NCBI RefSeq assembly: GCF_005780185.1
Contig: NZ_VBUI01000031.1
Location: 1-38,101, forward strand
Source of the DNA: Halomonas urmiana
GTDB taxonomy: Bacteria; Pseudomonadota; Gammaproteobacteria; Pseudomonadales; Halomonadaceae
Direction: 5' to 3'
Length of the DNA stretch: 38,101 nt
Below the pieces are notes generated by a model. The model searched no databases. It worked only from the letters and a program-made list of their open reading frames with translations, and had not been told where the DNA came from. Position 1 is the stretch's first letter. The number at the start of each line of letters is the position of its first letter. The position numbers and the translations under genes were made by a program. Shown here in pieces: positions 1-11,720 of this stretch.

Positions 1-85
1 CAAGCAAGCCTTCAGGAGGAGGTCAGGGGGCAGGCTTTATGCAACGGATAGCCGTAGTTCGTGGGGATCCGTCAGGGGCTGATCC

Positions 86-1236
86 ATGCATGCCTCGAAC
101 TCGTGGCTTACCCGGCCATTCCGTGAACCCGCGACCCGGCTCTTCCTGGGCATCCTGCTCGCGGCCCTGGCGTTGGTGACGCTGCTCAACCTGGCCCTGC
201 CGGCACAGCATCCGCTGCATGTCTCGACCTACACCGTGACGCTGCTCGGCAAGTACCTGAGCTATGCGCTGCTGGCGGTGGCCGTGGACCTGGTGTGGGG
301 GTATCTCGGCATCCTGAGCCTCGGGCACGGGGCCTTCTTCGCCCTGGGCGGCTATGCCATGGGCATGTACCTGATGCGCCAGATCGGTGATCGCGGCGTC
401 TATGGCGATCCGCTGCTGCCGGACTTCATGGTGTTCCTCGACTGGGACGCGCTGCCCTGGTACTGGCTGGGCTTCGACATGGCCTGGTTCGCCTTCCTGA
501 TGGTGATGCTGGTGCCGGGATTGCTGGCGCTGGTGTTCGGCTTCCTGGCCTTCCGCTCGCGGGTCACCGGGGTCTACCTGTCGATCATCACCCAGGCCCT
601 GACCTTCGCGTTGATGCTGGCCTTCTTCCGCAACGAGATGGGCTTCGGCGGCAACAATGGCCTGACGGACTTCAAGGAACTGCTGGGCTTCGACCTGAGA
701 AGCGACGCCACCCGCCTGGGCCTGTTCCTGGCCACCGGGATGGCCCTGGCCGTGGGCTACGTGCTGTGCCGGGCCATCGTCGCCAGCAAGCTCGGACGCG
801 TCTGCGTGGCCACCCGGGATGCCGAGGCGCGGACCCGCTTCCTCGGCTATCGGGTCGAGCGCTTCCAGCTGTTCGTCTTCGTGGTCTCGGCCATGCTGGC
901 CGGCGTCGCCGGAGCGCTCTACGTGCCCCAGGTGGGCATCATCAATCCCGGCGAGTTCTCGCCGATCTTCTCCATCGAGATCGTGCTCTGGGTGGCGCTG
1001 GGCGGGCGCGCGACCCTCTATGGCGCGGTCATCGGGGCGATACTCGTCAACTATGCCAAGACGGTGTTCACCGGGGTGATGCCGGATGCCTGGCTGTTCG
1101 CACTCGGCGGCATGTTCGTGCTGGTCACGGTGCTGCTGCCCAAGGGCATCGCCGGCCTGCTGGCCTATCGCCTGCGCCGCCGCCCCTCGACACGCCCGTC
1201 ATCCCCCGAATCCCCTGCACCCAGGGAGGTGTCCGC

Positions 1237-1240
<4 letters not shown>
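86..1240 (+). CDS. urtC: Urea ABC transporter permease UrtC
   Basis: Inner-membrane permease of the LivM type (BPD_transp_2 family), 384 residues, the usual UrtC size. It would form the urea channel with UrtB, which must lie before the window. Hydrophobic segments run through most of the protein. The conserved GYLGILSLGHGAFFALGG stretch is near residue 73, and the cytoplasmic ATPase-coupling loop (EARTRFLGYRVERF) starts at residue 247. The ATG at 86 has an AGGGG ribosome site at 74-78. The stop overlaps the urtD start (ATGA), so the genes are translationally coupled. The urease genes downstream support urea rather than a branched-chain amino acid as substrate. The 85 bases before it show no clear end of urtB. 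Confidence 0.93.
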
Positions 1241-2081
<841 letters not shown>

Positions 2082-2082
<1 letters not shown>

Positions 2083-2780
2083 TGCTCGCGATCGAGTCGC
2101 TCGACCAGTACTACGGCGAGAGCCACACGCTCTGGGACCTGGACCTCGAGGTGCCCACCGGCCAGTGCACCTGCGTGATGGGACGCAACGGGGTGGGCAA
2201 GACCACCCTGATGAAGTCGATCATGGGCGAGGTGGCGGTGGCCTCCGGCAGCATCCGCTATGCCGACGACGTGGAGCTGACCCGCTGCCGGGTCGAGGAT
2301 CGCCCGCGACTGGGCATCGGCTACGTGCCCCAGGGGCGCCAGATCTTCCCGCTGCTCACCGTCGAGGAGAACCTGCGCACCGGCCTGGCGGCGCGCGGCG
2401 ATGGCCTCAAGTGCATCCCCGAACGGGTCTATGAGCTCTTTCCGGTGCTCGAGGAGATGAAGCACCGCCGCGGGGGCGATCTCTCCGGCGGCCAGCAGCA
2501 GCAGTTGGCCATCGGCCGGGCGCTGGTGCTCGAGCCTCGGCTGCTGATCCTCGACGAGCCGGGGGAGGGCATCCAGCCCAACATCGTCACCCAGATCGGC
2601 GAGGTGATCCGCCGGCTGATCCGCGAAGACGGCCTGACGGTGCTGCTGGTGGAGCAGAAGCTGCCCTTCGCCCGTAAGTACGCCGACCGCTTCGTGATCA
2701 TGGATCGAGGCCGCCCCATGGCGCGCGGCGAGATCGGCGAGCTCTCCGAGGCGCTGATTCGCGAGCACCTCACGGTCTAG
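2082..2780 (+). CDS. urtE: Urea ABC transporter ATP-binding protein UrtE
   Basis: Second ATPase of the urea importer, LivF-like, 232 residues. Walker A is GRNGVGKTT at 34-42, the signature is LSGGQ at 134-138 (followed by QQQLAIGRAL), and Walker B is LLILDEP at 154-160. It starts on the last base of the urtD stop, so urtC-urtD-urtE are one transcriptional unit. It is the last transporter gene. A 329-base gap with a heptad repeat array separates it from ureD on the same strand, so transcription may or may not continue into the urease genes. Confidence 0.95.
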
Positions 2781-2788
2781 CTTCTGAA

Positions 2789-2893
2789 GCGCCGAGCGCC
2801 GAGCGCCGAGCGCCGAGCGCCGAGGAGCAAGGAGCAAGGAGCAAGGAGCAAGGAGCAAGGAGCAAGGAGCAAGGAGCAAGGAGCAAGGAGAAA
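2789..2893 (+). repeat. Two adjoining 7-bp tandem arrays downstream of urtE
   Basis: Five perfect copies of GCGCCGA (2789-2823) run straight into nine perfect copies of GGAGCAA (2824-2886) and one degenerate copy GGAGAAA (2887-2893). Both units have a period of 7 and contain AGC, like the other intergenic heptad arrays in this window. The array begins 8 bases after the urtE stop. The rest of the 2781-3109 gap holds no gene and no convincing promoter or terminator. Confidence 0.95.
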
Positions 2894-3109
2894 GGGCACT
2901 TGCGCATTTTTGGACCGATCGCCCGGGCGTCTGCACCTTGAGGGGGCGGCGAGGCGTGTCGGCTGCACCCCGATAGGACGGGGAGGGGCTTCTCTGATTG
3001 CCGGATAACTCCGTCAAGATGTTGAATGTAATGGAGAAAAATCGGGATTCCCCATTCTGGTACATCCCTTGCTCCTGCTAGGGAAGAGAACCCTGGCTAT
3101 GAGTGACCC

Positions 3110-4018
3110 ATGACCGCCTTCGAGACATCCCCGGATGCCCCCCCGCCGATCGAGTCCGGCCACCGTTTCGATGCGGATCGCCGCTGGGCGGCCTCGCTGG
3201 ACCTGGCCTTCGCGCCCCGGGATGGCGTGACCCGCATGACGCGGTGTCGCCATCTCGGGCCGCTGCGGGTCCAGCGCCCCTTTCACCCCGAGGGCCGTCA
3301 TGCGGAAGGCCGCCCCGGCGCCTGCCACGCCTACCTGCTGCATCCGCCCGGCGGCCTGGTCAGCGGCGACGCCCTGACCATCACCGCCCGGGTCGAGCCG
3401 GGCGCCCATGCCCTGCTGACGACCCCGGCCGCCAACAAGCTCTACCGTGCCGATAGCCATGGCGTCGCCTGGCGGCAGCATACCCGGCTGGAGGTCGCCG
3501 ATCAGGGCGTGCTCGAGTGGCTGCCTCAGGAGACCCTGGCGTTCGACGGTTCGCGGGGCGAGCAGTGCACCACCATCGCGCTGGGGGAGACGTCGCGTTG
3601 CCTGGGCTGGGAGGTGATGGCCCTGGGTCGCCCGGCGAGTGCGCTGCCCTTCCAGAGCGGCCGCATCGAGCAGCGTTTCCACCTCACTCGCAACGGACGA
3701 CCGCTGTGGCTGGAGCGCCAGCCGCTGGATCCCCGCCATCCGCGCTTCGTCGGCCGCTGGGGGCAGGGGGGCGCCAGCGTGCAGGCCACGCTCTGGGCCG
3801 TCGGGCTCGAGGACGCGGCGGGGGCGGTAGACGCGCTGCGCGAGGGCCTGCCGGAGGGCCCGCACTGGGCGGTGACGGTACGCCACGGCGTGCTGCTGCT
3901 GCGCTACCTGGGCGCGGAACGTAACGAGGCCTGGCAGCTGTGTTGTCTGGCCTGGTCGATCCTGCGGCCGCGCCTGCTCGGCCAGCCGGCCCACACCCCG
4001 AGGATCTGGTTGACCTGA
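3110..4018 (+). CDS. ureD: Urease accessory protein UreD
   Basis: Urease chaperone of the UreD/UreH family, 302 residues, a normal length. UreD binds apo-urease and, with UreF and UreG, forms the complex that delivers nickel to the UreC active site. Recognised from the family pattern: an N-terminal RWAASLDLAFAPRDGVTRMTR segment in place of the usual start, then LHPPGGLVSGDALTI, TTPAANKLYRA, and LEWLPQETLAFDGSRG. It is the first urease gene, as in many gammaproteobacteria. The start has only a weak GAGTGA ribosome site (3101-3106). Two heptad-repeat gaps flank the gene. Confidence 0.93.
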   Translation: MTAFETSPDAPPPIESGHRFDADRRWAASLDLAFAPRDGVTRMTRCRHLGPLRVQRPFHPEGRHAEGRPGACHAYLLHPPGGLVSGDALTITARVEPGAHALLTTPAANKLYRADSHGVAWRQHTRLEVADQGVLEWLPQETLAFDGSRGEQCTTIALGETSRCLGWEVMALGRPASALPFQSGRIEQRFHLTRNGRPLWLERQPLDPRHPRFVGRWGQGGASVQATLWAVGLEDAAGAVDALREGLPEGPHWAVTVRHGVLLLRYLGAERNEAWQLCCLAWSILRPRLLGQPAHTPRIWLT

Positions 4019-4026
4019 CAACAGCC

Positions 4027-4117
4027 GGAAGCTTGAAGCTAGAAGCTGGAAGAGATCGTTCATCTGGTCAAGGGGGTTTCTTCGAGCTTCCAGCTTCCAG
4101 GCGCGGAGCGCCGCTCT
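4027..4117. repeat. Heptad repeat element with inverted arms, between ureD and ureA
   Basis: The left arm 4027-4053 reads GGAAGCTTGAAGCTAGAAGC then TGGAAGA, a 7-base period. After about 28 bases the right arm 4082-4100 carries the same heptads inverted (GAGCTTCCAGCTTCCAG). A GC-rich head follows (GCGCGGAGCGCCGCTC, about 4101-4116). The reverse complement of the head plus right arm closely matches 16459-16500 downstream of dcd, including the AAGAAACCC-TTGAC linker. The transcript could fold into a long hairpin between ureD and ureA. Confidence 0.88.
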
Positions 4118-4179
4118 GCCAGCCAGGTAGCGACAGGCTGAGCATCGAATGAAAACGACATGTTTAAGGAGCAACGCCC

Positions 4180-4482
4180 GTGGAACTGACCCCCAGAGAC
4201 AAGGACAAGCTGCTGCTCTTCACCGCCGGCCTGCTGGCCGAGCGACGGCGCGCACGCGGCCTCAAGCTCAACTACCCCGAAGCGATCGCGCTGATCAGCT
4301 GCGAGATCCTCGAGGGCGCCCGCGACGGGCGCAGCGTCGCGGAGCTCATGAGCCACGGGCGCGAGGTGCTGACCCGCGATGACGTGATGGACGGCGTCGC
4401 GGAGATGGTCGACGAGGTGCAGGTCGAGGCCACCTTCCCGGACGGGACCAAGCTGGTCACCGTGCAGACGCCCATCGTCTGA
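4180..4482 (+). CDS. ureA: Urease subunit gamma UreA
   Basis: Smallest structural subunit of urease, 100 residues, the standard length. It starts [17 protein letters not shown], the conserved UreA N-terminus, and ends in [15 protein letters not shown]. It packs around UreC in the (UreABC)3 enzyme that converts urea to ammonia and carbamate. The start is GTG, chosen because TAAGGAG lies at 4165-4171, 8 bases upstream, and because the protein then matches the family start exactly. The stop codon forms part of a hairpin between ureA and ureB. Confidence 0.96.
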   Translation: MELTPRDKDKLLLFTAGLLAERRRARGLKLNYPEAIALISCEILEGARDGRSVAELMSHGREVLTRDDVMDGVAEMVDEVQVEATFPDGTKLVTVQTPIV

Positions 4483-4508
4483 AAACTGGCTGCGCTCGCG
4501 CAGTTTTC
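4481..4508 (+). promoter_or_regulatory. Inverted repeat between ureA and ureB
   Basis: GAAAACTG (4481-4488) and CAGTTTTC (4501-4508) are a perfect 8-bp inverted repeat around a 12-base GC-rich loop. It begins inside the ureA stop codon and ends 8 bases before the ureB ribosome site. There is no T-run after it, so it looks more like an mRNA-processing or stability hairpin than a terminator. Confidence 0.7.
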
Positions 4509-4530
4509 AACATTACAGGAGGGAGTGCTG

Positions 4531-4862
4531 ATGATTCCCGGTGAGTACCAGTTGCAGAACGATGAGATCGACCTCTGTGCGGGGCGCGAACGCATCACCG
4601 TCGAGGTCGCCAACACCGGCGACCGGCCGATCCAGGTCGGTTCCCACTATCACTTCGCCGAGGCCAACCCGGCCCTGAGTTTCGATCGCGAGCGCACGCG
4701 GGGCTACCGGCTGGACGTGGCCGCCGGCACGGCGATCCGCTTCGAGCCCGGTCAGCGTCGTGAGGTGACGCTGATTCCCTATGTCGGGGAGCGCCGCATC
4801 TACGGCTTTCGCGGAGAGGTGATGGGAGCGCTCGACGGCGACGCAGCTCAAGGAGACCCGTC

Positions 4863-4866
<4 letters not shown>
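4531..4866 (+). CDS. ureB: Urease subunit beta UreB
   Basis: Structural subunit of urease, 111 residues. It has the conserved MIPGEYQL start, the [19 protein letters not shown] core and the [23 protein letters not shown] segment. The frame is open from a GTG at 4525, but the ATG at 4531 is chosen: it gives the family N-terminus and is 6 bases after AGGAGGGA (4517-4524). The stop overlaps the ureC start (ATGA), consistent with coupled translation of the two subunits. Confidence 0.96.
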
Positions 4867-6590
<1,724 letters not shown>

Positions 6591-6604
6591 CGCGCCTCCG
6601 GCGC

Positions 6605-6642
6605 AAGCTGTAAGCCGAAAGCTGGAAGCTGGAAGAAAAAAC
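6605..6642 (+). repeat. Short heptad repeat between ureC and ureE
   Basis: Four 7-base units (AAGCTGT, AAGCCGA, AAGCTGG, AAGCTGG; 6605-6632) run into AAGAAAAAAC. The order of heptads then an A-rich tail matches the left arms of the elements after dcd and fumC. No inverted right arm is present, so this is a half-element. It starts 14 bases after the ureC stop. Confidence 0.85.
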
Positions 6643-6680
6643 AGACGGCCCCCAGCCGGAATGTCCGAGGAGCCAAGAGA

Positions 6681-7202
6681 ATGATGCTGAAACTGACAGA
6701 ACGCCTGGGCCCCATCGAGGCGAGCCAGGCTTCAGAAACTCTTACGTTGCCCTATGCGCGGCGCGTGCTGGGCCGGCTCAAGGCGACGAGCGATAGTGGG
6801 CGCGAACTCGGACTGTTCCTGGACCGTGGCCCGGTGCTGCGGGATGGCGAGGGACTGCGCGCCGAAAGCGGCGAGGTGGTGCGCATTCGTGCCGCCGTGG
6901 AGCCGGTGGTCACCGCCCGCACTGCAGCAGGACTGCCCCTGGCGCGACTGGCCTACCACCTGGGCAACCGGCACGTGCAGCTGGCGCTGGGCGAGGACCG
7001 CCACGGCAGCTACGTCCGCTTCCCGCCGGATCATGTCCTCGAGGCCCTGGCCGAGCGTCTGGGCGCACGGCTCGAACGCCACGAGGCGCCCTTCGATCCC
7101 GAGCCGGGAGCCTATTCACACGCCCCCTCCCACGCCCACGCGGGGGAGGGCGATGGGCATCATCCTCATCACCACGGCCACGATCATGACCATGCCTACT
7201 GA
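6681..7202 (+). CDS. ureE: Urease accessory protein UreE (nickel metallochaperone)
   Basis: Nickel carrier that passes Ni(II) to UreG and the urease activation complex, 173 residues. The N-terminal domain (MMLKLTERLGPIEASQASETLTLPYARR) and the central ferredoxin-like metal-binding domain (PLARLAYHLGNRHVQLAL, with the conserved HLGNRH motif) are intact. The last 33 residues (141-173) contain 11 histidines, ending GHHPHHHGHDHDHAY, a Ni-storage tail like that of the Klebsiella protein. AGGAG at 6668-6672 favours the first of two adjacent ATGs. The stop is 10 bases before the chosen ureF start. Confidence 0.95.
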   Translation: MMLKLTERLGPIEASQASETLTLPYARRVLGRLKATSDSGRELGLFLDRGPVLRDGEGLRAESGEVVRIRAAVEPVVTARTAAGLPLARLAYHLGNRHVQLALGEDRHGSYVRFPPDHVLEALAERLGARLERHEAPFDPEPGAYSHAPSHAHAGEGDGHHPHHHGHDHDHAY

Positions 7203-7212
7203 GGGGCCGGCG

Positions 7213-7908
7213 ATGGTGGCCCAGGACGATGACCTGGCGCTGCTGGGCCTCTTGCAGCTGGTCAGCCCGGCCCTGCCCATCGGCGCCTTCGCCTTCTCCC
7301 AGGGACTCGAGAGCGCCTTCGAACTGGGCTGGGTGTCGGACGAGGCGAGCCTCGGCGCCTGGCTCGAGGGGGTGCTCGAGGACGGCCTGACCCGCTGCGA
7401 ACTGCCGGCCCTGGCGCGCCTCGGCCGAGCCTGGCAGGAGGCGGACGGCGAGGCCATCGCCGAGTGGGACGCCTGGCTCGCCGCCAACCGCGAGACCGCG
7501 GAACTCGCCGCCGAGGATCGTCGCCTGGGCGCCGCCCTGGTGCGCTTACTCGGCAGCCTCGCGCTGCTGCCCGGTGGCCCCGCGAACGAGTCACCGGCAC
7601 TGCCGAGCGAGCCCGGCTACGTCACGGTCTTCGCCTGGACGGCCCACGTGCGCGGCGTGCCGGTGCGCCAGGCGCTGCTGGGCTTCGCCTGGGCCTGGCT
7701 GGAGAACCAGCTGGCGGTGGCCTGCAAGGCCCTGCCGCTCGGCCATACCGCGGCGCAGCGCCTGATAGAACGATTGCGTCCGGCGCTGGTAGTCGCCGTG
7801 GACGCGGCCCTGGCGCTCGAGGACGACGCCCTGGGGCCGGCACTGCCGGGCCTGGCCCTGGCCAGCGCCCTTCATGAGACCCAGTACTCACGGCTGTTCA
7901 GAAGTTAG
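7213..7908 (+). CDS. ureF: Urease accessory protein UreF
   Basis: All-helical urease chaperone, 231 residues with this start. It bridges UreD and UreG and acts in gating nickel delivery. The UreF hallmark LLQLVSPALPIGAFAFSQG lies at about residues 13-31, and the C-terminal SALHETQYSRLFRS is the usual UreF end. The frame is open well upstream, overlapping ureE. The ATG at 7213 is chosen because GAGGGG (7201-7206) lies 6 bases before it. The ATG at 7192 would add MPTEGPA but has no ribosome site. Confidence 0.93.
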   Translation: MVAQDDDLALLGLLQLVSPALPIGAFAFSQGLESAFELGWVSDEASLGAWLEGVLEDGLTRCELPALARLGRAWQEADGEAIAEWDAWLAANRETAELAAEDRRLGAALVRLLGSLALLPGGPANESPALPSEPGYVTVFAWTAHVRGVPVRQALLGFAWAWLENQLAVACKALPLGHTAAQRLIERLRPALVVAVDAALALEDDALGPALPGLALASALHETQYSRLFRS

Positions 7909-8000
7909 CGCCAAACAAGGCCGGGCGTGTGGCGTGGTGAGTCCAGTGAGTCGCCCGTGCCGACAAGATAACGACTAAAGAGTGCAAGAGGAGAAACGAC

Positions 8001-8657
<657 letters not shown>

Positions 8658-8734
8658 AAGACCAGCGCCTCACGAGCTGGCGCGCCCGATCCACCGTCGC
8701 CTGACCCTGTCCGCCACTTCCTGGAGACCTCCCC

Positions 8735-8953
8735 ATGACCCTTCGCACTTATCGGACCTTGCCCGTCCTCGCCGCGAGCCTGCTCTCGACCCCCTTGGCC
8801 CTGGCGCACTCGGGCCACGGTGCTCCCGATGTCCATGCCCATACCGGCAGCCCGGCGATGCTGGCGGTGCTGGCGATCAGTGCCCTGGGGCTCGCCGCGC
8901 TGGTGCCCCTGGCACGCCTGGTGCGGCGTCGCCGGCGGCACCGCCAGGGCTGA
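8735..8953 (+). CDS. Small His-rich secreted or membrane protein after ureG
   Basis: Unrecognised 72-residue protein. It has a signal-peptide-like N-terminus (residues 1-24, ending PLALA), then a short histidine-rich segment HSGHGAPDVHAHTG (about 25-38), one hydrophobic helix (about 41-61) and a very basic tail RRRRRHRQG. TGGAGA at 8722-8727 supports the start. The AHSGHG after the signal peptide recalls the start of HupE/UreJ nickel-transport proteins, but the HPxxGLDH motif and remaining helices of that family are absent. A periplasmic metal-binding role linked to urease is inferred from position and the histidines only. Confidence 0.65.
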   Translation: MTLRTYRTLPVLAASLLSTPLALAHSGHGAPDVHAHTGSPAMLAVLAISALGLAALVPLARLVRRRRRHRQG

Positions 8954-8977
8954 GGCGGATATCCTAACCGTCTGCTG

Positions 8978-8997
8978 CGCCCGGCCCCGGCCGGGCG
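8978..8997 (+). terminator. GC-rich hairpin ending the urease cluster
   Basis: CGCCCGGCC (8978-8986) pairs perfectly with GGCCGGGCG (8989-8997). It lies 24 bases after the small His-rich gene and before an unrelated gene. No T-run follows, so it is a terminator candidate of limited certainty. Confidence 0.45.
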
Positions 8998-9147
8998 TAG
9001 TGCGTTTGCGGCGGCCGCTCGCTATGCTGGCGGGTCGTCGCCGCATTCAGCGGCATGGATGGCGAAGGCGTCATGGTGGTCAGGCAGTGCCTGGGCAGAA
9101 GCCGAGGGATAGACGGCGTGGAAGACCGAGGGAAAGGGAGGCGCCGA

Positions 9148-10581
9148 ATGTGGCTATTATGGATCGTGACGGCGCTGCTGGCGGCATGGCTTGCCATGGG
9201 CGCCTGGCAGCGCTACAAGCCGCTGCCGGAAGGGCTCGGACGGGCCTTTCCCGAGCGTCCCGTCCAGGGGGTGCGTTTCCTCGCCGACGAGACCTGGTAC
9301 GCCCCGTCCGGTGAGCGACATGCCCGTCGCCGGATCTTCGGCGAGGTGATGGCGCTGATCGGCCAGGCCGAGCGCCTGGTGGTGCTGGACATGTTCCTGT
9401 TCAACGATTTCGCCGGCGCCACCGACGGCCAGGACTTCCAGCCCCTGTCGGCGGAGCTCACCGATGCCCTGGTCGAGCGCAGGGCGCAGCGTCCGACGCT
9501 CGAGGCCGTGGTCATCACCGACCCGCTCAACACCCTCTACGGCGGCCTCGAGCCTGCGCATCTCGAGCGATTGCGCGAGGCCGGCGTCAGGGTGGTCGTG
9601 ACGGATCTGACGCGGCTGCGGGCCTCGAACCCGCTCTGGTCGGGCGCCTGGCACCTGGGACCACGCTGGCTCGGTAATCACCGCGAGGGCGGCTGGCTGC
9701 CCAATCCCCTGGGCCCGGGGCAGGTGCCGCTGCGCAGCTACCTGGCCCTGCTCAACTTCAACGCCAACCATCGCAAGACCCTGGTCGTCGATCGGGGAGT
9801 TGGCTGGTCGGGGCTGGTCACCTCGGCCAATCCCCATGATGCCAGCAGTCGGCACGGCAACGTGGCGCTGCGCTTCGAGGGGGCGGCGGCGCTGGACCTG
9901 TTGGCCTCGGAGCGTCCGGTGGCGCGCTGGTCGGGTGTCAGCCTGCCGGGTCCCGGGGCCTTGGCCGCCCCGCCGGCCCCGGTCGAGGGAGCCAGGATGC
10001 AGGTCCTCACCGAGGGGGCCATCCGCGAGGCGCTGCTGGCGGCCATCGAGGCCAGTCATCCGGGCGATCGTCTGGATGTCGCCGTCTTCTACCTGGCGCA
10101 TCGGGAACTGATCGAGGCGCTGGTGGCGGCCCAGCGGCGCGGCGTGGCCTTGCGGGTGCTGCTCGACCCCAATCGCAATGCCTTCGGGATCGAAAAGGGC
10201 GGCATTCCCAACCGGCCGGTGGCGCGCGAGCTTCATGCCGCCGGGGTGCCGGTGCGCTGGTGCGCCACCGAGGGCGAGCAGTGCCACAGCAAGCTGCTGC
10301 TGCGTCGACCCGACAGTGCCGGTGGCGAGGCCGAGATGATCCTGGGGTCGGCCAACTTCACCCGGCGCAACCTGGACGACCTGAACCTGGAGACCAGCGT
10401 GCGCCTGGTGGGGCCCGCCGAGACCCAGGCCCTGGTCGATGCCTCGGCCTTCTTCGCGCGTCGCTGGCACTCGACCCCGCAGCGGATCACCAGCGAGCCC
10501 TTCGCGGCCCATGACGACGCCTCGACCTGGCAATGGATGCGCTATCGGATCATGGAGGCCACCGGGCTCTCTACTTTCTGA
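9148..10581 (+). CDS. Phospholipase D-family (cardiolipin synthase-like) membrane protein
   Basis: 477 residues with an N-terminal membrane anchor (MWLLWIVTALLAAWLAMGAW) and two PLD domains. The first HKD motif is complete: H208, K210, D215 (NHRKTLVVD). The second has H380 and K382 (CHSKLLLRR) and a following GSANFTRRNL, but the Asp position is Arg. The family includes cardiolipin synthases and phosphatidyltransferases; the exact substrate is not evident. The frame is open from 9055, but the ATG at 9148 is chosen for AAAGGGAGG at 9133-9141. It ends convergent to the yihY-like gene. Confidence 0.85.
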   Translation: MWLLWIVTALLAAWLAMGAWQRYKPLPEGLGRAFPERPVQGVRFLADETWYAPSGERHARRRIFGEVMALIGQAERLVVLDMFLFNDFAGATDGQDFQPLSAELTDALVERRAQRPTLEAVVITDPLNTLYGGLEPAHLERLREAGVRVVVTDLTRLRASNPLWSGAWHLGPRWLGNHREGGWLPNPLGPGQVPLRSYLALLNFNANHRKTLVVDRGVGWSGLVTSANPHDASSRHGNVALRFEGAAALDLLASERPVARWSGVSLPGPGALAAPPAPVEGARMQVLTEGAIREALLAAIEASHPGDRLDVAVFYLAHRELIEALVAAQRRGVALRVLLDPNRNAFGIEKGGIPNRPVARELHAAGVPVRWCATEGEQCHSKLLLRRPDSAGGEAEMILGSANFTRRNLDDLNLETSVRLVGPAETQALVDASAFFARRWHSTPQRITSEPFAAHDDASTWQWMRYRIMEATGLSTF

Positions 10582-10659
10582 TCCATCTTCTTAGCCACTT
10601 TCCGAGCCGGTCTGTCTCTGAGCCATACCGGCTTATGCGCCAGGCGACGGGCTGAGCAG

Positions 10660-10675
10660 CCCTCGCCGGCGAGGG
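10660..10675. terminator. 16-bp perfect palindrome between convergent genes
   Basis: CCCTCGCCGGCGAGGG is a perfect palindrome 2 bases beyond the stop of the yihY-like gene. Just before it, AGCCGGT and ACCGGCT (about 10605-10633) form another inverted repeat downstream of the PLD gene. Neither has a T-run, so a bidirectional terminator role is inferred from position. Confidence 0.4.
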
Positions 10676-10677
10676 CG

Positions 10678-11607
10678 TCAATCCACGTGGGTCACCGCCT
10701 GGCGACGGGGGTCGATGTACCAGGCGAGGCCGAGACGGGCGTTGCGCTCCAGCTCGGCGATGACCTGGGCACCGAGCAGCAGGATGATGGCGCCCACCTC
10801 CAGGCTCAGCAGCACCACGACCAGCGTCGCCAGGGAGCCGTAGACCGCGTTGACCAGCGAGATGTTGGCGAAATAGAACACCAGCAGCAGGCGCACGCCC
10901 TCCCACAGCAGGGCGGCGACGAAGCCGCCCACCACGGCGCGGCGCAGGGCGATCTTGACCACCGGCAGCACCTTGTAGATGGCGCTGAACAGCAGGAAGA
11001 CGCCGAGGAAGCTGGTCAGGTTGAGCATCGGCCCCGACAGGCCGGCCAGCGGGAGGTCACGTTCGAACAGCGTCAGCCACAGCGCATTCATCGAGCTGAC
11101 CAGGCTGACCAGCAGGGTCAGGGCGAGCAGGCCCGCCCCGAGCACCAGCATGAAGGCGTAGGGTAGCGCCACCGAGACCCAGACGCGGCGATGGGGATGG
11201 TGGGTATCGGGCGCATGGAAGATGATCGCCAGGGCATCCTCGAGCATGCGAAAGGCGAAGGAGCTGAACAGCAGCAGGACGGGAAAGCCCAGGATGCCGA
11301 TCACATCGCGGGAGTCGAGCAGGGTGCGCACGGCGTCGAGCAGCACCTCCGCGTGGGCGGGCGCCAGATGGCGCGCCTGGATGGTCAGTACCTCGAGCAG
11401 GTGCTGCTGGTCGACCACGCCGGCCAGGAGCACGACCATCAGCGCGAAGAGTGGCACGATGGAGAGCAGGATGTTATAGCCGACCCCGCCGGCCAGGAGG
11501 ATGCCGCGGTTGCGCAGGAAGGCACACAGCACGCGCCAGAGAAACTGCAGCGTCAGCGGCAGCAGGGTGAGGAGTGACTGTCGGGAGGCTTCGGGGGGTG
11601 ACGTCAT
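10678..11607 (-). CDS. YihY/BrkB family inner-membrane protein
   Basis: 309-residue polytopic membrane protein of the YihY (UPF0761/BrkB) family. Recognisable parts are the N-terminal FLRNRGILLAGGVGYNILLSIVPLFAL helix region, FPVLLLFSSFAFRMLEDALAIIF, and the C-terminal GSLATLVVVLLSLEVGAIILLLGAQVIAEL. About six transmembrane segments are visible. The family is sometimes annotated as ribonuclease BN by a historical error; its function is unclear. It is transcribed divergently from the yqhA-like gene across a 113-base gap. Confidence 0.88.
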   Translation of the reverse strand: MTSPPEASRQSLLTLLPLTLQFLWRVLCAFLRNRGILLAGGVGYNILLSIVPLFALMVVLLAGVVDQQHLLEVLTIQARHLAPAHAEVLLDAVRTLLDSRDVIGILGFPVLLLFSSFAFRMLEDALAIIFHAPDTHHPHRRVWVSVALPYAFMLVLGAGLLALTLLVSLVSSMNALWLTLFERDLPLAGLSGPMLNLTSFLGVFLLFSAIYKVLPVVKIALRRAVVGGFVAALLWEGVRLLLVFYFANISLVNAVYGSLATLVVVLLSLEVGAIILLLGAQVIAELERNARLGLAWYIDPRRQAVTHVD

Positions 11608-11720
11608 CGGGGCTGCCGTGCCAGTGTGCCTGCGTCATCATAGGGGTATCCTTCGCGCCTGGGTCAAATGTTCGGCGACAATCGCGTCGGCCGACCCCCA
11701 TCATCGAGGAGAAGCCCATC

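Noticed and set aside
766..1236. N-terminal extension of UrtD
   Set aside because: The upstream frame is a shadow of urtC; the ribosome site and ATGA overlap fix the start at 1237.
2824..2886. CRISPR array
   Set aside because: Units are 7 bases, directly tandem, with no spacers and no cas genes.
2777..2968. Minus-strand ORF over the heptad array
   Set aside because: The encoded LLLAPCSLLLAPCS repeats are only a translation of the 7-base repeat, and there is no ribosome site.
4027..4117. Insertion-sequence ends
   Set aside because: Inverted arms are present but there is no transposase gene or target duplication here, and the arms are internally repetitive.
8735..8953. HupE/UreJ nickel transporter
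   Set aside because: Only the AHSGHG after the signal peptide fits; the HPxxGLDH motif and most helices are missing.
11608..11720. GlpR-like site ATGTTCGGCGACAATC between the yihY- and yqhA-like genes
   Set aside because: Only the left half matches, and the genes have no glycerol link; likely chance.
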